From positions 1 through 10,960 of the forward strand of contig JAUWJC010000092.1 in the NCBI GenBank assembly GCA_030607895.1: a DNA stretch of 10,960 nucleotides. The letters are read 5' to 3'. The position numbers were made by a program, and so were the translations under genes. The stretch is from Pirellulales bacterium. Its GTDB lineage: Bacteria > Planctomycetota > Planctomycetia > Pirellulales > Thermoguttaceae. The notes beneath the pieces are model-generated. The model searched no databases. It saw only the letters and a program-made list of their open reading frames with translations, and was not told where the DNA came from. Each line of letters begins with the position of its first letter. The first letter of the stretch is position 1. Below, piece by piece: positions 1 through 7,128 of this stretch.

Positions 1-145
1 AACAGATTCTCCGGCACCAATTATCGACGATTACCCACACGTGGTTGCTCCCACGAAAAATCATCGATCTAGCCAAAAGCCTCATGACGTTGGCCACCTA
101 ACCTGAAACAGTTTTCAGAAAGTGCAGATCAGTGGACATTGCCAA

Positions 146-151
146 TATAAT
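146..151 (+). promoter_or_regulatory. Possible -10 box upstream of the ACP-oxoamine synthase gene
   Basis: A perfect TATAAT hexamer lies 80 bases before the ATG at 232. The bases at the usual -35 distance (123-128, TGCAGA) match the consensus poorly, so this is only a candidate. It would give a 5' leader of about 75 nt. I see no other convincing promoter in 1-231, and no gene in that stretch. A weak 5-bp stem (40-44 with 51-55) is the only other structure there. Confidence 0.3.
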
Positions 152-231
152 TCCCTATTCTTGTGTCACATCCGCAACCGGGCGAATTATGACGTGGACT
201 TGCCGTTCGCCGAAAGAGAAAGGGATTATCG

Positions 232-1773
232 ATGACCGTCGGTTCAGAAGGCCGTGAAGACTCCACTGAAGCTATTGCGCAGGTTGTGTTCGACCAGGTG
301 CGAAGCGCGATTCCGGGTGGCCTGGATGGCAATATCTCGCTCGACAGCTCTCTGTTTGAAGTGGGATTGGATTCGATCGCCCGAATGGACGTCCTGAATC
401 GCCTGGAAGAGGCCTTCGGGATGCGATTCACCGAGGACGAGTTGTACGACATGGAGACCTGCCGCGACCTGGTCGAGGGCATCAAGGCCAACATGACCAA
501 TGGGGCATCCGCTCGACCGGCCGCCGCGACGGCACATTTGCCCGAACGAAAGGAGCGGGAGGTCAAGGAGATTCTTCCCGAGTATTCCGACGTAACGCAA
601 TTTCCCGAGTGCATCGCCCTTCAACAACGATTGGAGGGAGCCGCGGCGATGGGGCTCGAAAACCCGTTCTTCCTCGTCAACCAACGCGTCCATCAGGCAA
701 CGACAACCATCGACGGTCACGACGTTGTAAACTACACGAGCTTCGACTATGTGGGCATGGCCACCGATCCGCGGGTAATGGCGGCCGCCAAGGAGGCGAT
801 TGACCAGTTTGGAACGAGCGCGTCGGCAAGCCGGTTGGTGGGTGGCGACAATACGGTCGTCAACGCATTGGATGAAGAACTCGCTCGATTCATGGGCACG
901 GAGGCCGCCATTGTCTTTTCGAGCGGGCACGGCACGAACGAATCGCTTTTCGGCCATCTGTTCGGCCCGAAAGACATGATCCTGTACGACGAACTGTGCC
1001 ACAACAGTATTGTGCAGGGCACACTTCTGTCGTCGGCCCGGCGGCGGCCGTTTCCGCATAACGATGTCGAGTTCCTCGACAAGCTGCTGGGCGACATTCG
1101 CAACAGGTATCGTCGCGTTGTCGTGGCCATCGAAGGCGTCTACAGCATGGATGGCGACTACCCCGACCTGCCGCGGTTCATCGAGGTTAAGCGGCGACAC
1201 CAGGCCCTACTGTACGTCGACGAGGCGCACTCGATCGGCACGATGGGGGCGACCGGCCGGGGCATGTGCGAGCATTTCGGCGCCGATCCGGCCGATGGCG
1301 ACATCTGGATGGGTACCGTCAGCAAGGCCCTGGCTAGCGGGGGCGGTTACCTGGCCGGCCGCAAGGAACTCATCGAGTATCTGAAATACACCATGCCCTC
1401 GTTCGTCTTCGCCACCGGAATCTCGCCCGCCAACGCCGCGGCCACCCTGGCCTCGCTGCGGCTGCTGCAAGAAGAGCCCCAACGCGTGATCCGGCTGCAA
1501 GATCGCGCCCGGTTGTTCCTGGAGTTGGCTCGCCAGAGCGGGCTGAACACGGGAGGCAGCGGCGACACGCCGATCATTCCGATCATCCTGGGCGATTCGA
1601 TACGGTGCTTGAAGGTTTCGGCCGCCCTGCTTGCCAAAGGTGTCAATGCTCGCCCAATCCTCTACCCGGCAGTGCCCGAACCAGCGTCGCGGATCAGGTT
1701 CTTCATTACGGCCGATCACACCGAGGAGCAAATCCGCCGCACGGTCCAGTTGCTGACCGACTGCATGGCTTAG
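232..1773 (+). CDS. Acyl carrier protein fused to a PLP-dependent alpha-oxoamine synthase
   Basis: Predicted 513-residue two-domain enzyme. Residues 1-92 form an acyl carrier protein with the phosphopantetheine site GLDSIARMD (Ser48). Residues about 130-510 form a fold-type I aminotransferase of the alpha-oxoamine synthase family (AONS, KBL, serine palmitoyltransferase, ALA synthase). Visible active-site features are His257 (PLP-stacking position, in YDELCHNS), DEAHS with Asp330 and His333, and GTVSKALASGGGY with the Schiff-base Lys365. Family enzymes condense an acyl thioester with an amino acid, losing CO2 to give an alpha-amino-ketone. The fused carrier suggests the acyl group is delivered in cis, as in the ACP-fused PigH of prodigiosin synthesis; this is inference. 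The ATG is chosen because AGGG lies 7 bases upstream (221-224). The next gene, an acyl-activating enzyme, is on the same strand. The stop TAG lies in the arm of a large palindrome. The amino acid and acyl substrates cannot be read from the sequence; biotin synthesis (BioF) is less likely given the carrier fusion and partner. Confidence 0.9.
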   Translation: MTVGSEGREDSTEAIAQVVFDQVRSAIPGGLDGNISLDSSLFEVGLDSIARMDVLNRLEEAFGMRFTEDELYDMETCRDLVEGIKANMTNGASARPAAATAHLPERKEREVKEILPEYSDVTQFPECIALQQRLEGAAAMGLENPFFLVNQRVHQATTTIDGHDVVNYTSFDYVGMATDPRVMAAAKEAIDQFGTSASASRLVGGDNTVVNALDEELARFMGTEAAIVFSSGHGTNESLFGHLFGPKDMILYDELCHNSIVQGTLLSSARRRPFPHNDVEFLDKLLGDIRNRYRRVVVAIEGVYSMDGDYPDLPRFIEVKRRHQALLYVDEAHSIGTMGATGRGMCEHFGADPADGDIWMGTVSKALASGGGYLAGRKELIEYLKYTMPSFVFATGISPANAAATLASLRLLQEEPQRVIRLQDRARLFLELARQSGLNTGGSGDTPIIPIILGDSIRCLKVSAALLAKGVNARPILYPAVPEPASRIRFFITADHTEEQIRRTVQLLTDCMA

Positions 1774-1920
1774 GGACCGAAAAAATAACCTTTACAAGTT
1801 TGAGCGAGGGTGGCACGTCCCTGAGCGCAGCGAAGGGCGTGGGCGCCCGGCTCAACACGCCCTTCGTTCCTCAGGGACGTGCCACCCAATTGATCAAGTT
1901 ATTTTTTCGCGGTCCCTTAG
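1769..1920. repeat. Large nested palindromic element between synthase and ligase genes
   Basis: There are two nested inverted repeats. The outer arms are 1769-1789 and 1898-1920 (AGGGACCG plus AAAAAATAAC, with a 2-base insertion and one mismatch). The inner arms are 1808-1841 and 1856-1887, starting GGGTGGCACGTCCCTGAG and identical apart from a small indel region near their middle. The outer arm includes the stop codon of the synthase gene. It fills almost all of the gap to the ligase, whose ribosome-binding site begins at 1943. It resembles a REP/BIME or a small non-autonomous element. As RNA it would form a long hairpin in the middle of the presumed two-gene transcript. Confidence 0.85.
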
Positions 1921-1956
1921 AATTGCAATTGGGCTCTTGCAGAGGAGAATGCTCGG

Positions 1957-3534
1957 ATGTTGGAATTGGAGTTACCCCAGCGGTTGAATGCGGCCGCGGT
2001 CTTTGTCGATTCGCATATCGCCGAAGGACGAGGCGCCGAGACGGCTATCCTTTGCGGCGACGACGTGGTCACCTACAACGACCTCCACGAAGGCACCAAT
2101 CGCCTGGGCGGCGCGCTTCGGGAGCTAGGTGTGCGCATGGAGGAACGGGTGGCAATCCTGCTGCCCGATTCGCCCGAGTGGGCCTTCGCCTTCTTCGGAG
2201 CAATGAAGATCGGCGCCGTGGCCGTCCCGCTCAATACTATCTTGAGGCCTAAGGACTACGAGTATTTGCTCAACGACAGCCGCGCCCGGGTGCTTATTGT
2301 CCATTCCTCGTTGCTTGAGCGGATTGCCGAAATCCGCGACAACCTCAAGCATCTCGAGCATGTCATCACCGTGGGCAACGGGGCAGACGGCCAACTGACT
2401 CTCACCCGCATCATGCAGAACGCATCGGCCGAGTTGCAGCCGGTCGACACCTGCAGAGACGACGAGGCCTTCTGGCTGTACAGTTCCGGGACGACCGGTT
2501 TCCCTAAAGGCGCCATTCACCTGCACCACGACATGATCGTCGAGGCCGACCTGTACGCCCGCCAGACGATCGGCTTGGAAGAATCGGACGTTTCCTTCTC
2601 GGTGGCGAAGCTGTTTTTCGCTTACGGGCTGGGCAATGGGCTTTACTTTCCGCTCAGAGTAGGTGGAACCACGGTGCTTCTGCCGGACAGGCCCACGCCG
2701 GACACCGTGTTCGGTGTCATCGACAAGTACCAGCCGACCGTCTTCTACAGCGTTCCCACCAGCTACGCCGCAATGCTGCACGCGGCCGAGAAAACCGATC
2801 GGACCAGCCTGGGCCGGGTGCGGATGTGCATTTCCGCCGGCGAGCCGCTGCCGAGGCACCTTTACGAGGAGTGGCTCGACCGGTTCGGCGTGGAAATCCT
2901 CGACGGGATCGGCTCGACGGAAATCCTTCACATCTTCATTTCCAACCGGCCGGGCAAGGCGAAGGCCGGCAGCACCGGGCAGGTCGTCCCGGGATACGAA
3001 GCCAGGATCGTCGACGAAGAAGAAAACGAGCTCCCCCCCAGGCAGGTGGGCACACTGATGATCAAGGGCGAGAGTATCGCCACTGGGTACTGGAACAAAC
3101 ACGAGCAGACCAAGCAGACCTTCTGTGGAGAATGGATCAACACGCACGATAAGTTCATGGTGGACGAAGACGGATACTACTGGTACGCAGGCCGGACCGA
3201 CGACATGATAAAGGTCAGCGGGCAGGCGGTTTGGCCGAGCGACGTGGAAGGCATCTTGCAGGGGCACCCGGCCGTGCTGGAAAGCGGCGTGGTGGGCGTG
3301 GCCGATGACGACGGCCTGCTTAAGCCCCGCGCCTACGTCGTGCTGAAAGACGGCTCCGATCCCTCGCCCGAACTGGCACGCGAACTCCAGAATTTCGTCA
3401 AAAACAACACCGCGCCGCATAAATATCCACGGTCGGTAGTATTCCTCCACGCCCTACCCAAAACGGCGACCGGAAAAATCAAACGCTACAGGCTGCGCGA
3501 AATGGCAAAAGAGCAAACTCGCGAAATGCAATAG
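1957..3534 (+). CDS. Benzoate-CoA-ligase-family acyl-activating enzyme (AMP-forming)
   Basis: A 525-residue ANL-superfamily adenylating enzyme. It shows the phosphate-binding loop YSSGTTGFPKG (175-185), the A5 motif GSTE (319-322), the hinge/A8 region GRTDDMIKVSG (412-422) and the C-terminal catalytic lysine in PKTATGKI (Lys507). The segment SVAKLFFAYGLGNG is typical of benzoate-CoA ligases, so an aryl or short acyl acid is the likeliest substrate. The reaction is acid + ATP to acyl-AMP, then transfer to CoA or to a carrier protein. A good AGGAG (1943-1947) lies 9 bases before the ATG. The neighbouring ACP-fused oxoamine synthase suggests this enzyme loads that carrier or makes its thioester substrate; this is inference from context. 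Length and motifs are complete. The final codons recur downstream as part of an 18-bp duplication around a hairpin. A plain catabolic benzoate-CoA ligase is possible, but no benzoate-degradation genes are visible. Confidence 0.9.
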   Translation: MLELELPQRLNAAAVFVDSHIAEGRGAETAILCGDDVVTYNDLHEGTNRLGGALRELGVRMEERVAILLPDSPEWAFAFFGAMKIGAVAVPLNTILRPKDYEYLLNDSRARVLIVHSSLLERIAEIRDNLKHLEHVITVGNGADGQLTLTRIMQNASAELQPVDTCRDDEAFWLYSSGTTGFPKGAIHLHHDMIVEADLYARQTIGLEESDVSFSVAKLFFAYGLGNGLYFPLRVGGTTVLLPDRPTPDTVFGVIDKYQPTVFYSVPTSYAAMLHAAEKTDRTSLGRVRMCISAGEPLPRHLYEEWLDRFGVEILDGIGSTEILHIFISNRPGKAKAGSTGQVVPGYEARIVDEEENELPPRQVGTLMIKGESIATGYWNKHEQTKQTFCGEWINTHDKFMVDEDGYYWYAGRTDDMIKVSGQAVWPSDVEGILQGHPAVLESGVVGVADDDGLLKPRAYVVLKDGSDPSPELARELQNFVKNNTAPHKYPRSVVFLHALPKTATGKIKRYRLREMAKEQTREMQ

Positions 3535-3611
3535 TAGGGTGGGCATCGCCCACCACAACCGATTGCGTTCGGTGGGCGATGCCCACCCTACACACTCGCG
3601 AAATGCAATAG
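3517..3611. repeat. 20-bp perfect hairpin flanked by an 18-bp direct duplication
   Basis: Perfect 20-bp inverted arms lie at 3535-3554 and 3571-3590 (TAGGGTGGGCATCGCCCACC), with a 16-base loop. The 18 bases ACTCGCGAAATGCAATAG occur immediately before (3517-3534, the last codons and stop of the ligase) and just after (3594-3611). This is the signature expected if a short palindromic element inserted with target duplication, or if template switching copied the flank. The hairpin could also act as a transcription barrier between the ligase and Nudix genes, though it lacks a clear U-tract. Confidence 0.9.
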
Positions 3612-3623
3612 AGACGATCGCAA

Positions 3624-4157
3624 ATGCGGGAACCGGAATCGGATACGCTGTTTGAAGGGAGACTATTCAGTGTGGTGCGCCGGTTCCAACGTACCGACGG
3701 CGGCGGTCGGCGTCCGCGGGACATCATCCGTCATCCGGGGGCCGCCGTTATTCTGCCCATCTTGGACGACGAGCGTATCTGCCTGATCGAGAACTACCGC
3801 ATCGCGGTGGATGAAACGCTAATCGAGCTACCGGCGGGCACCCTTGAGCCGGGCGAGGACCCGCTCCAGACGGCCCGACGCGAACTGGCCGAAGAGACCG
3901 GCTATCGCGCCCGGAGCATCCGGCAGTTGGCCGTCTTCTACTCTTCACCGGGCATTCTCGACGAGCGGATGCACCTGTACGCCGCAAACGGCCTGGAACC
4001 CGGGGCCACGGCGTTGGAGCCGGGAGAAAAAATCCGCCCGATCTTGAAAACCTGGCCGGAAACACTCGATATGATTCGCCAAGGGCTGATCAAAGATGCC
4101 AAGACCCTGGTCGGCTTGCTGTATTATGGCTCGTTTGAAAAAAACTGCAACATTTGA
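3624..4157 (+). CDS. Nudix hydrolase, ADP-ribose pyrophosphatase type
   Basis: A 177-residue cytoplasmic Nudix protein. The full Nudix box is present at Gly72-Tyr94 (G-x5-E78-x7-R86-E87-L88-x-E90-E91-x-G93), whose glutamates bind the divalent metal. The following SPGILDERMHLY segment and the IENYRIAVDETLIELPAG lead-in are characteristic of ADP-ribose/NDP-sugar pyrophosphatases. The likely reaction is ADP-ribose to AMP plus ribose 5-phosphate, a housekeeping or salvage step; the exact substrate cannot be fixed from sequence. The length is normal for the family. The ATG has no clear Shine-Dalgarno sequence, and its upstream region is the repeat copy of the ligase 3' end. That raises the possibility that the native leader was altered by the insertion. 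It may be co-transcribed with the ligase (89 nt gap), but the hairpin between them argues for at least partial separation. Confidence 0.93.
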   Translation: MREPESDTLFEGRLFSVVRRFQRTDGGGRRPRDIIRHPGAAVILPILDDERICLIENYRIAVDETLIELPAGTLEPGEDPLQTARRELAEETGYRARSIRQLAVFYSSPGILDERMHLYAANGLEPGATALEPGEKIRPILKTWPETLDMIRQGLIKDAKTLVGLLYYGSFEKNCNI

Positions 4158-4165
4158 ACCTTGGC

Positions 4166-4266
4166 GGTCAGCTATCAGCTTTCAGCCGCTAAAAACAGCG
4201 CTTTTTGCTGGGTTTCGGGCTGATAGCTGACTGCTGAAAGCTGATAGCTGACCGCTGATAGCTGAC
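4166..4266. repeat. Palindromic repeat with three GCTGATAGCTGAC units
   Basis: Perfect 21-bp inverted arms lie at 4166-4186 and 4233-4253 (right arm begins GCTGAAAGCTGATAGCTGAC). The unit GCTGATAGCTGAC occurs three times in direct orientation at 4219-4231, 4240-4252 and 4254-4266. The element lies between the convergent Nudix and pilin genes and could serve as a shared transcription end. It ends 7 bases from the stop codon of the pilin gene. Confidence 0.85.
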
Positions 4267-4272
4267 TGCCGG

Positions 4273-4452
4273 CTATTTCAGGAAGCCGGCCGCTCTCAGG
4301 TAGGCCATGATGTCGGCCCAAAGACCGCCGTGCCGAGTGCCCATCGCGTGAACAGTTCCCATCAGCGCCAAAACGATCAGCGCCAGGATCACGGCATATT
4401 CGTGCGACGAAACGGCCTCTTCATCTCGCAAGAACCTGGCGATGCATACCAT
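4273..4452 (-). CDS. Flp/Fap-type small pilin-like protein
   Basis: A 59-residue protein resembling type IVb (Flp) pilins: a short basic leader, then EEAVSSHEYAVILALIVLALMG. In Flp pilins the prepilin peptidase cuts five residues before the conserved Glu of the EY pair; here the cut would fall after Ala13, leaving Glu18 as mature residue 5 and Tyr19 next. The hydrophobic helix spans about residues 19-35. The ATG at 4452 is chosen because GGAAGGGG precedes it by about 7 bases; a TTG start further upstream (4470) would overlap that ribosome-binding site. It lies downstream of a GspF-type gene on the same strand. No TadA ATPase, secretin or prepilin peptidase is in the window. The cut-site residue is Ala rather than the usual Gly. 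The fold assignment is good; a true pilus role is inferred. Confidence 0.75.
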   Translation of the reverse strand: MVCIARFLRDEEAVSSHEYAVILALIVLALMGTVHAMGTRHGGLWADIMAYLRAAGFLK

Positions 4453-4497
4453 GATTCTGCCCCTTCCCAAAGTGGAAAGCCATTCGTCGCAATCCCC

Positions 4498-4532
4498 ATT
4501 CTAAAGCTTACCTTGGCGGTAGGACTTGTCAA
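4498..4532 (-). promoter_or_regulatory. Possible promoter for the Flp-type pilin gene
   Basis: On the - strand there is a perfect TTGACA (4532 to 4527). A weak -10 (TAAGCT, 4510 to 4505) follows at 16-base spacing. A better hexamer, TAGAAT (4503 to 4498), is present but at 23-base spacing. The leader to the ATG at 4452 would be about 40 nt. A separate promoter would fit the palindrome lying between this gene and the upstream GspF gene. Confidence 0.35.
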
Positions 4533-4566
4533 ATCGGCGCAAACGGTCCCAATGTCACGGGAGGGG

Positions 4567-4647
4567 GCCGAAAAAGGGACCAGGTTTAATTTGCCGGAAC
4601 GGCCCGGAGGGTGCTTCGCACAAATTAAACCTGGTCCCTTTTTCGGC
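4567..4647. repeat. Perfect 27-bp inverted repeat at the GspF gene 3' end
   Basis: Arms at 4567-4593 and 4621-4647 are exact inverted copies, beginning GCCGAAAAAGGGACCAGG, around a 27-base loop. The outer base overlaps the TAG stop codon of the - strand GspF gene (4647-4649). The GAAAAAGGGAC core recurs in the hairpin at 10322-10346, so both seem to belong to one dispersed family. The hairpin may end GspF transcription. Confidence 0.9.
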
Positions 4648-5720
4648 TAGACGGTCATGTCCAGCGCGTCGTTGATCGTGCCGAGATAGAACGCGAACAG
4701 CCGGAAGATCACCGCGATGATCATCAGCCCGATTACACACCAGACGGCAAGCCCCCCCAGCATGGTAAGCGTGGCCAGTGCCGCCTGGGCCCGGTCGCCG
4801 TACTGACGCGCCAAAAGCGCCATCGATTCCACCAGCTTGCCGGTCTGTTCGCCGACGCGAAGCGAGTCGAGGAAGTCGGTTGGGTAGGAGCCGGCTCGCG
4901 AGAAAGCGTCGTGGTTCGAGTTGCCGGCGGATATTTCGGCGTCGATCAGGTCGATTTGGTCGGAGAACCGGGCGTTTCGCGAACTTCGCAGGCTCAAACG
5001 CAGCGCCCGGCGAACGTCCATGCCGGCATTCAACGTGAGGTGCAATGTCCAGGCAAGCCGGGCCAGTGCCAGGGTCTGAAGCGGCGGGCCCAGGAAGGGA
5101 CCTCGCAGTGCCGCCCGTTGGATTGGCCGGGTCCAAACCAGCCCGCGACTGACCGCCCGAATGAACAGAAACACAATCGCGCCAACGGCCGCCAAAAACA
5201 CCACGTAGATCATCAATCCCGTGTTGCCGACCAACCCCAGTCCCAAAATGTCGATTGTCGTGCCGGTGATTTCCCCAATCAGGCCCATGATCCAGATCAA
5301 GAATCCGATAACGCACACCGCCAGGGCCAATTGGGCGACGGGCCATGCGATGGAGGCCAAGAAGCTCCGTCGCAGCTTGAGCCGGTTTTGGTAATGGTCG
5401 GCCAGTTGGGCAAAGATCTCGCCAAGATGCCCGGTCTGTTCGCCCACCTCGGCCAGTTCGCGAAGCAGTTGCGGGAAGAAGTCACCGGTCGCGGCCAGCG
5501 CGTCGGCGATGCTCTCCCCCTCGGCAACTGCCCGGCCCACGGTCTCCAAATGCAAGCGGGCGGCGCGCCCGACCGGACGCTGGGCCTCGCGCGCCCAGAC
5601 AGTCCGCACGTCGATGCCGGCCTCCAGCGACGTGGCCAATCGCCGGCACAACCCGGCCAACTCCTTGGTGGATATCCGCTGCGAGAAGAGCATACCGGTA
5701 AGCATACCGCCAAACACCAT
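4647..5720 (-). CDS. Type II secretion system F family (GspF/PilC-like) inner-membrane protein
   Basis: A 357-residue protein from the ATG at 5720. It has two T2SSF repeats, each with the family signature: EVGEQTGHL near residue 91 and RVGEQTGKL near 288. Three membrane segments fall at about 128-148, 167-188 and 321-343, the standard GspF topology with cytoplasmic repeat domains. Family members form the inner-membrane platform for type II secretion or type IV pilus assembly. The start is uncertain. GTG 5744 and ATGs at 5705 and 5693 are all in frame, none with a well-placed Shine-Dalgarno (an AGGAG sits 14 bases before 5720). The 5693 start would give the most typical N-terminus. The gene is divergent from the HtrA gene and lies upstream of the Flp-type pilin on the same strand, so the two may work together. 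No ATPase or pseudopilin cluster is visible, so the partner machinery must be elsewhere. Confidence 0.88.
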   Translation of the reverse strand: MVFGGMLTGMLFSQRISTKELAGLCRRLATSLEAGIDVRTVWAREAQRPVGRAARLHLETVGRAVAEGESIADALAATGDFFPQLLRELAEVGEQTGHLGEIFAQLADHYQNRLKLRRSFLASIAWPVAQLALAVCVIGFLIWIMGLIGEITGTTIDILGLGLVGNTGLMIYVVFLAAVGAIVFLFIRAVSRGLVWTRPIQRAALRGPFLGPPLQTLALARLAWTLHLTLNAGMDVRRALRLSLRSSRNARFSDQIDLIDAEISAGNSNHDAFSRAGSYPTDFLDSLRVGEQTGKLVESMALLARQYGDRAQAALATLTMLGGLAVWCVIGLMIIAVIFRLFAFYLGTINDALDMTV

Positions 5721-5772
5721 CCGCCGGCAACCGGCTCCTGTCACGATTCGGGCCGGTCAGGTAGAATAAGAA

Positions 5773-5838
5773 TGAAGTCGGAGGTCGGAAGTCGGCCGCT
5801 TGCGGCTTCGCAGCCTACAACTGACAACTAACAACCAA
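5773..5838 (+). repeat. Short imperfect tandem repeats before the HtrA gene
   Basis: The leader of the protease gene consists of repeated AGTCGG/GGTCGG units (from 5773), a small GC-rich stem (CCGCTTGCGG) and a CAACT-GACAACT-AACAACC run. No Shine-Dalgarno precedes the ATG at 5841. A TAGAAT at 5762-5767 could be a -10 box, but no matching -35 is present. Confidence 0.5.
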
Positions 5839-5840
5839 CC

Positions 5841-7028
5841 ATGTCGATGAACGATAACGCCGAACGTCCAACCCTACCGCTTTCCGAGCCCCCCGAGCCC
5901 GCTCCGCGACGCATGTCGGGCATGTTCTGGCTCCTTCTGGTGCTCTTGGGATTGCTGGTCCTGCCATATCTGGCCGAGCAGGTGCAGTTCGCCATAACCC
6001 GGGGCCGACAACGGGCCGGCGCCGAAGTGGCCCGAGAGCGACTCGACCAACTCCCCGACGGCGTGGGTGTCTATCGCCTGGTCGCCAAGAGCATCGCGCC
6101 TTGCGTGGTGGGCGTCGAGACGGAGAACCTGCTCGGCGGCGGACGGCAACGCGACGAGTATTCGCACCTCTTCCGCCAGCCGCACATCCGCGCTCGGGGT
6201 GAAGGCTCGGGCGTAATCGTCGACAAGGCGGGATACATCATCACGAACTTTCACGTTCTCAATCGGGCGACAAAGGTAACCGTCTCGCTTAGCGATGGCC
6301 GCGAGATCCACGACGTGAAGATAATCGGCGCCGATCCGCTCAGCGACGTGGCCGTGCTCAAAATCGAAGCCGAAGGACTGACCGCCGCGCCCTGGGGCAA
6401 TAGCGACCAACTGGAAGTGGGCGATCCCGTCCTGGCGGTGGGAAATCCGTTCGGGTTGGATCGGACGGTAACGGCAGGCATCGTCAGTGCCAAGGGACGC
6501 CGCCGGGTGGTCGACAACCTCGACTATCAGGATTTCCTGCAAACCGACGCCGCCGTGAATCCGGGCAACAGCGGCGGACCGCTGGTGAACATGAAGGGCC
6601 AAGTGGTGGGAATCAACACGGCCATCGTAGGCCGGGCGTACCAGGGAATCAGCTTCGCCATCCCCAGCCGGCTGGCACGCGATGTGTACGAGCGGCTCAA
6701 AACCACCGGTAAGGTCGCCCGCGGCTGGCTGGGCGTTGCAATGCAAGAACTCGACGAGCCGTTGGCCCGACGGCTCGGACTGGACAAACCCCGCGGAGCG
6801 CTTGTGAGCGGCGTGGTTTCCGATTCGCCCGCCGCACGCGCCGGCATCGAGCCGGGCGATGTGGTCGTCAAGCTCAACGGCAAGGAAATCGACGATCCGA
6901 CCGATCTAAGCCTGGCGGTGGCCCGAACCAAAATCGGCTCGGAAGCCACCGTAACGCTGCTACGCGACGGCAAGCAACTCGAAATCAAGCTCACCGTCGC
7001 CGAACGGCCGGCGATGTTGAAGCGATAG
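5841..7028 (+). CDS. Membrane-anchored HtrA/DegP-family serine protease with one PDZ domain
   Basis: A 395-residue protein. A proline-rich N-terminus precedes one membrane segment (about 28-45) that should anchor it with the protease outside the cytoplasm. The trypsin-like domain (about 75-285) carries the catalytic triad His138 (TNFHVL), Asp169 (DPLSDVAVL) and Ser244 (NPGNSGGPL). A single PDZ domain follows (about 295-389). This is the DegS/HtrA-like architecture used in envelope protein quality control or stress signalling by cleavage of misfolded proteins. All three catalytic residues are present, so activity is expected. No ribosome-binding site is visible, and a second ATG (codon 3) is available. 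The gene is transcribed divergently from the GspF gene, and the palindrome starting near 7070 follows it. The substrates are unknown. Confidence 0.95.
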   Translation: MSMNDNAERPTLPLSEPPEPAPRRMSGMFWLLLVLLGLLVLPYLAEQVQFAITRGRQRAGAEVARERLDQLPDGVGVYRLVAKSIAPCVVGVETENLLGGGRQRDEYSHLFRQPHIRARGEGSGVIVDKAGYIITNFHVLNRATKVTVSLSDGREIHDVKIIGADPLSDVAVLKIEAEGLTAAPWGNSDQLEVGDPVLAVGNPFGLDRTVTAGIVSAKGRRRVVDNLDYQDFLQTDAAVNPGNSGGPLVNMKGQVVGINTAIVGRAYQGISFAIPSRLARDVYERLKTTGKVARGWLGVAMQELDEPLARRLGLDKPRGALVSGVVSDSPAARAGIEPGDVVVKLNGKEIDDPTDLSLAVARTKIGSEATVTLLRDGKQLEIKLTVAERPAMLKR

Positions 7029-7069
7029 GTGGTTGGCATGCCGGTCAGTCGTGGTTTTGTCAGTAACCG

Positions 7070-7128
7070 GCGAGCCGCGGGGTTCATCCCCGCGCCAGTG
7101 CAGCGCCGAGATAAACCCGGCGGCTCGC
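7070..7128. repeat. GC-rich palindromic element after the HtrA gene
   Basis: Outer arms GCGAGCCG (7070-7077) and CGGCTCGC (7121-7128) enclose a tight hairpin CGCGGGG-TTCAT-CCCCGCG (7076-7094). The arrangement resembles a bipartite REP/BIME unit. It lies 42 bases after the protease stop and may act as its terminator or as an mRNA 3'-end stabiliser. Confidence 0.7.

Noticed and set aside
244..1200. Long - strand open frame (318 codons) opposite the oxoamine synthase gene
   Set aside because: It is a shadow of a GC-rich gene. It has no family motifs, whereas the + strand frame has all catalytic residues of its family.
2125..3450. Long - strand open frame (441 codons) opposite the ligase gene
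   Set aside because: It is a shadow of the GC-rich ligase gene, with His/Val/Gly-rich composition and no recognisable domain.
4555..5346. Alternative - strand frame overlapping the GspF gene
   Set aside because: It is Arg/Pro/Gly-rich in a shifted frame of a clear membrane protein and runs through the palindromic repeat.
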